Below, one piece after another: positions 63,474 through 64,000 of a stretch of 64,000 bases of DNA (position 1 is the stretch's first letter; each line of letters opens with the position of its first letter). The notes below the pieces were generated by a model. That model did not search any database, was not told the DNA's origin, and saw only the letters and a list, made by a program, of their open reading frames with translations. A program made the translations under genes and the position numbers. Origin of the DNA: an uncultured Prevotella sp. (GTDB lineage: Bacteria; Bacteroidota; Bacteroidia; Bacteroidales; Bacteroidaceae); assembly GCA_900314935.1 (NCBI GenBank), contig OMXE01000006.1, forward strand, positions 1 through 64,000. The letters run 5' to 3'.

Positions 63474-64000
63474 TTACCTTTTGCCCAAGTATCCTTTAAT
63501 CCTACTGTTTTGTTGAACACCGGACAACCGTCGGTACTATCGGGGTCGGCCATGAAATAACCGATGCGCTGGAACTGCAGATACTGTCCCGGCTTCATGG
63601 TTGCGGCAAACGGTTCGATGTAGCAGTTGCTGATGACATGGAGTGAGTCGGGGTTGATGATCTGGCGCATGGCCGTAACAGCATCACACTGCTGCTGTTC
63701 ACGGATAGCTGCCATCTCGTCGCGCGGATTCTCCACCTTCCACAAACGGTCGTAGAGGCGTACCTCAGCCTTGACGGCATGCAGACAGCTCACCCAGTGG
63801 AGGGTCTTACCCTTGATCTTACGGTTAGAGCCGGGCATTCCGCTCTTCGACTCGGGATCGTAGGTACAGTAGATGGTGGTGACGTTACCCTCAGCATCAG
63901 TATCAAAAGGATGCTCCTCGTCGCACTTGATGATATAGGCGTTCTTTAAACGTACTTCCTTACCCGGTGCCAGACGCATGAACTTCTTCTCGGCTACAGC
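63470..64000 (-). CDS. glnS: Glutaminyl-tRNA synthetase, C-terminal part
   Basis: The window holds only the last 176 residues or so; the frame stays open to the right edge, so the gene continues outside. The sequence is the anticodon-binding region of class Ib GlnRS: RLAPGKEVRLKNAYIIKC, TIYCTYDPESKSG, KGKTLHWVS, VRLYDRLW and YLQFQRIGYFMADPDS. GltX-type enzymes lack this domain. It loads glutamine onto its tRNA. Confidence 0.93.
   Translation of the reverse strand, partial: AVAEKKFMRLAPGKEVRLKNAYIIKCDEEHPFDTDAEGNVTTIYCTYDPESKSGMPGSNRKIKGKTLHWVSCLHAVKAEVRLYDRLWKVENPRDEMAAIREQQQCDAVTAMRQIINPDSLHVISNCYIEPFAATMKPGQYLQFQRIGYFMADPDSTDGCPVFNKTVGLKDTWAKGK

Overview
The window reads as a chromosomal segment from a gut- or oral-type Bacteroidales bacterium, most likely Prevotella in the broad sense. 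The grounds are many Bacteroidetes-type promoters (TTTG, about 20 bases, TAnnTTTG), lipoproteins with acid-rich residues after the lipobox cysteine (C-SDDDD, C-DDDDD, C-SGND), secreted proteins ending in NLNGQRV/GIYI or IGGIRV/GVYI-type sorting tails, an AraR regulator of the Nudix type, and DUF4380 and GH51 enzymes. No species call is possible from sequence reading alone.

Layout. 1-100: tail of a 5S rRNA gene and its terminator. 203-2691: rpiB-tkt (pentose phosphate). 2855-9169: secreted hydrolases, including a GH51 arabinofuranosidase next to an esterase, and a small lipoprotein. 9170-17129: an accessory island with an MmeI-like adenine methyltransferase, a DEAH helicase, a small coupled protein and a GIY-YIG/ASCH nuclease, split by a YoeB-type toxin-antitoxin pair on the opposite strand, and bordered by tandem, inverted and iteron-like repeats. 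17130-36225: a cobalamin region. On the minus strand a B12 riboswitch leads an operon of two TonB receptors, an exported CbiK-like chelatase and a CobD-like decarboxylase. On the plus strand lies an anaerobic corrin-ring operon made largely of fused enzymes (CbiH-CbiC, CbiE-CbiT, CbiG-CbiF, CbiJ-CbiD) with CobB, CobQ and CbiB. A BtuC permease and BtuF-like lipoprotein follow on the minus strand. 36352-42391: two tandem histidine phosphatases, a ROK kinase and a GH2 exo-glucosaminidase-like enzyme. 42443-49994: a full L-arabinose operon (mutarotase, Na+ symporter, AraR, AraD, AraA, FGGY kinase). 50537-54409: a DUF4380 protein, a large OB-fold surface protein and a 51-residue peptide. 54522-56813: galK-galM. 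56925-64000: folC, dnaJ, grpE, an ABC-F protein, DedA, a TPR protein and the 3' part of glnS.

How it fits together. Arabinose released by the GH51 enzyme can enter through the symporter, pass through AraA, the kinase and AraD to xylulose 5-phosphate, and join the pentose phosphate pathway with RpiB and Tkt. The cobalamin genes cover most of corrin synthesis, but CbiL, the BtuD ATPase and the lower-ligand genes are not in the window.

The points most worth a second look are the methyltransferase-helicase-GIY-YIG/ASCH locus with its embedded toxin-antitoxin pair, the array of 11-bp iterons beside it, several short repeat families that seem to have been inserted in frame inside cobalamin enzymes, the exported chelatase between two TonB receptors, and a nearly symmetrical 158-bp inverted repeat upstream of the OB-fold protein.
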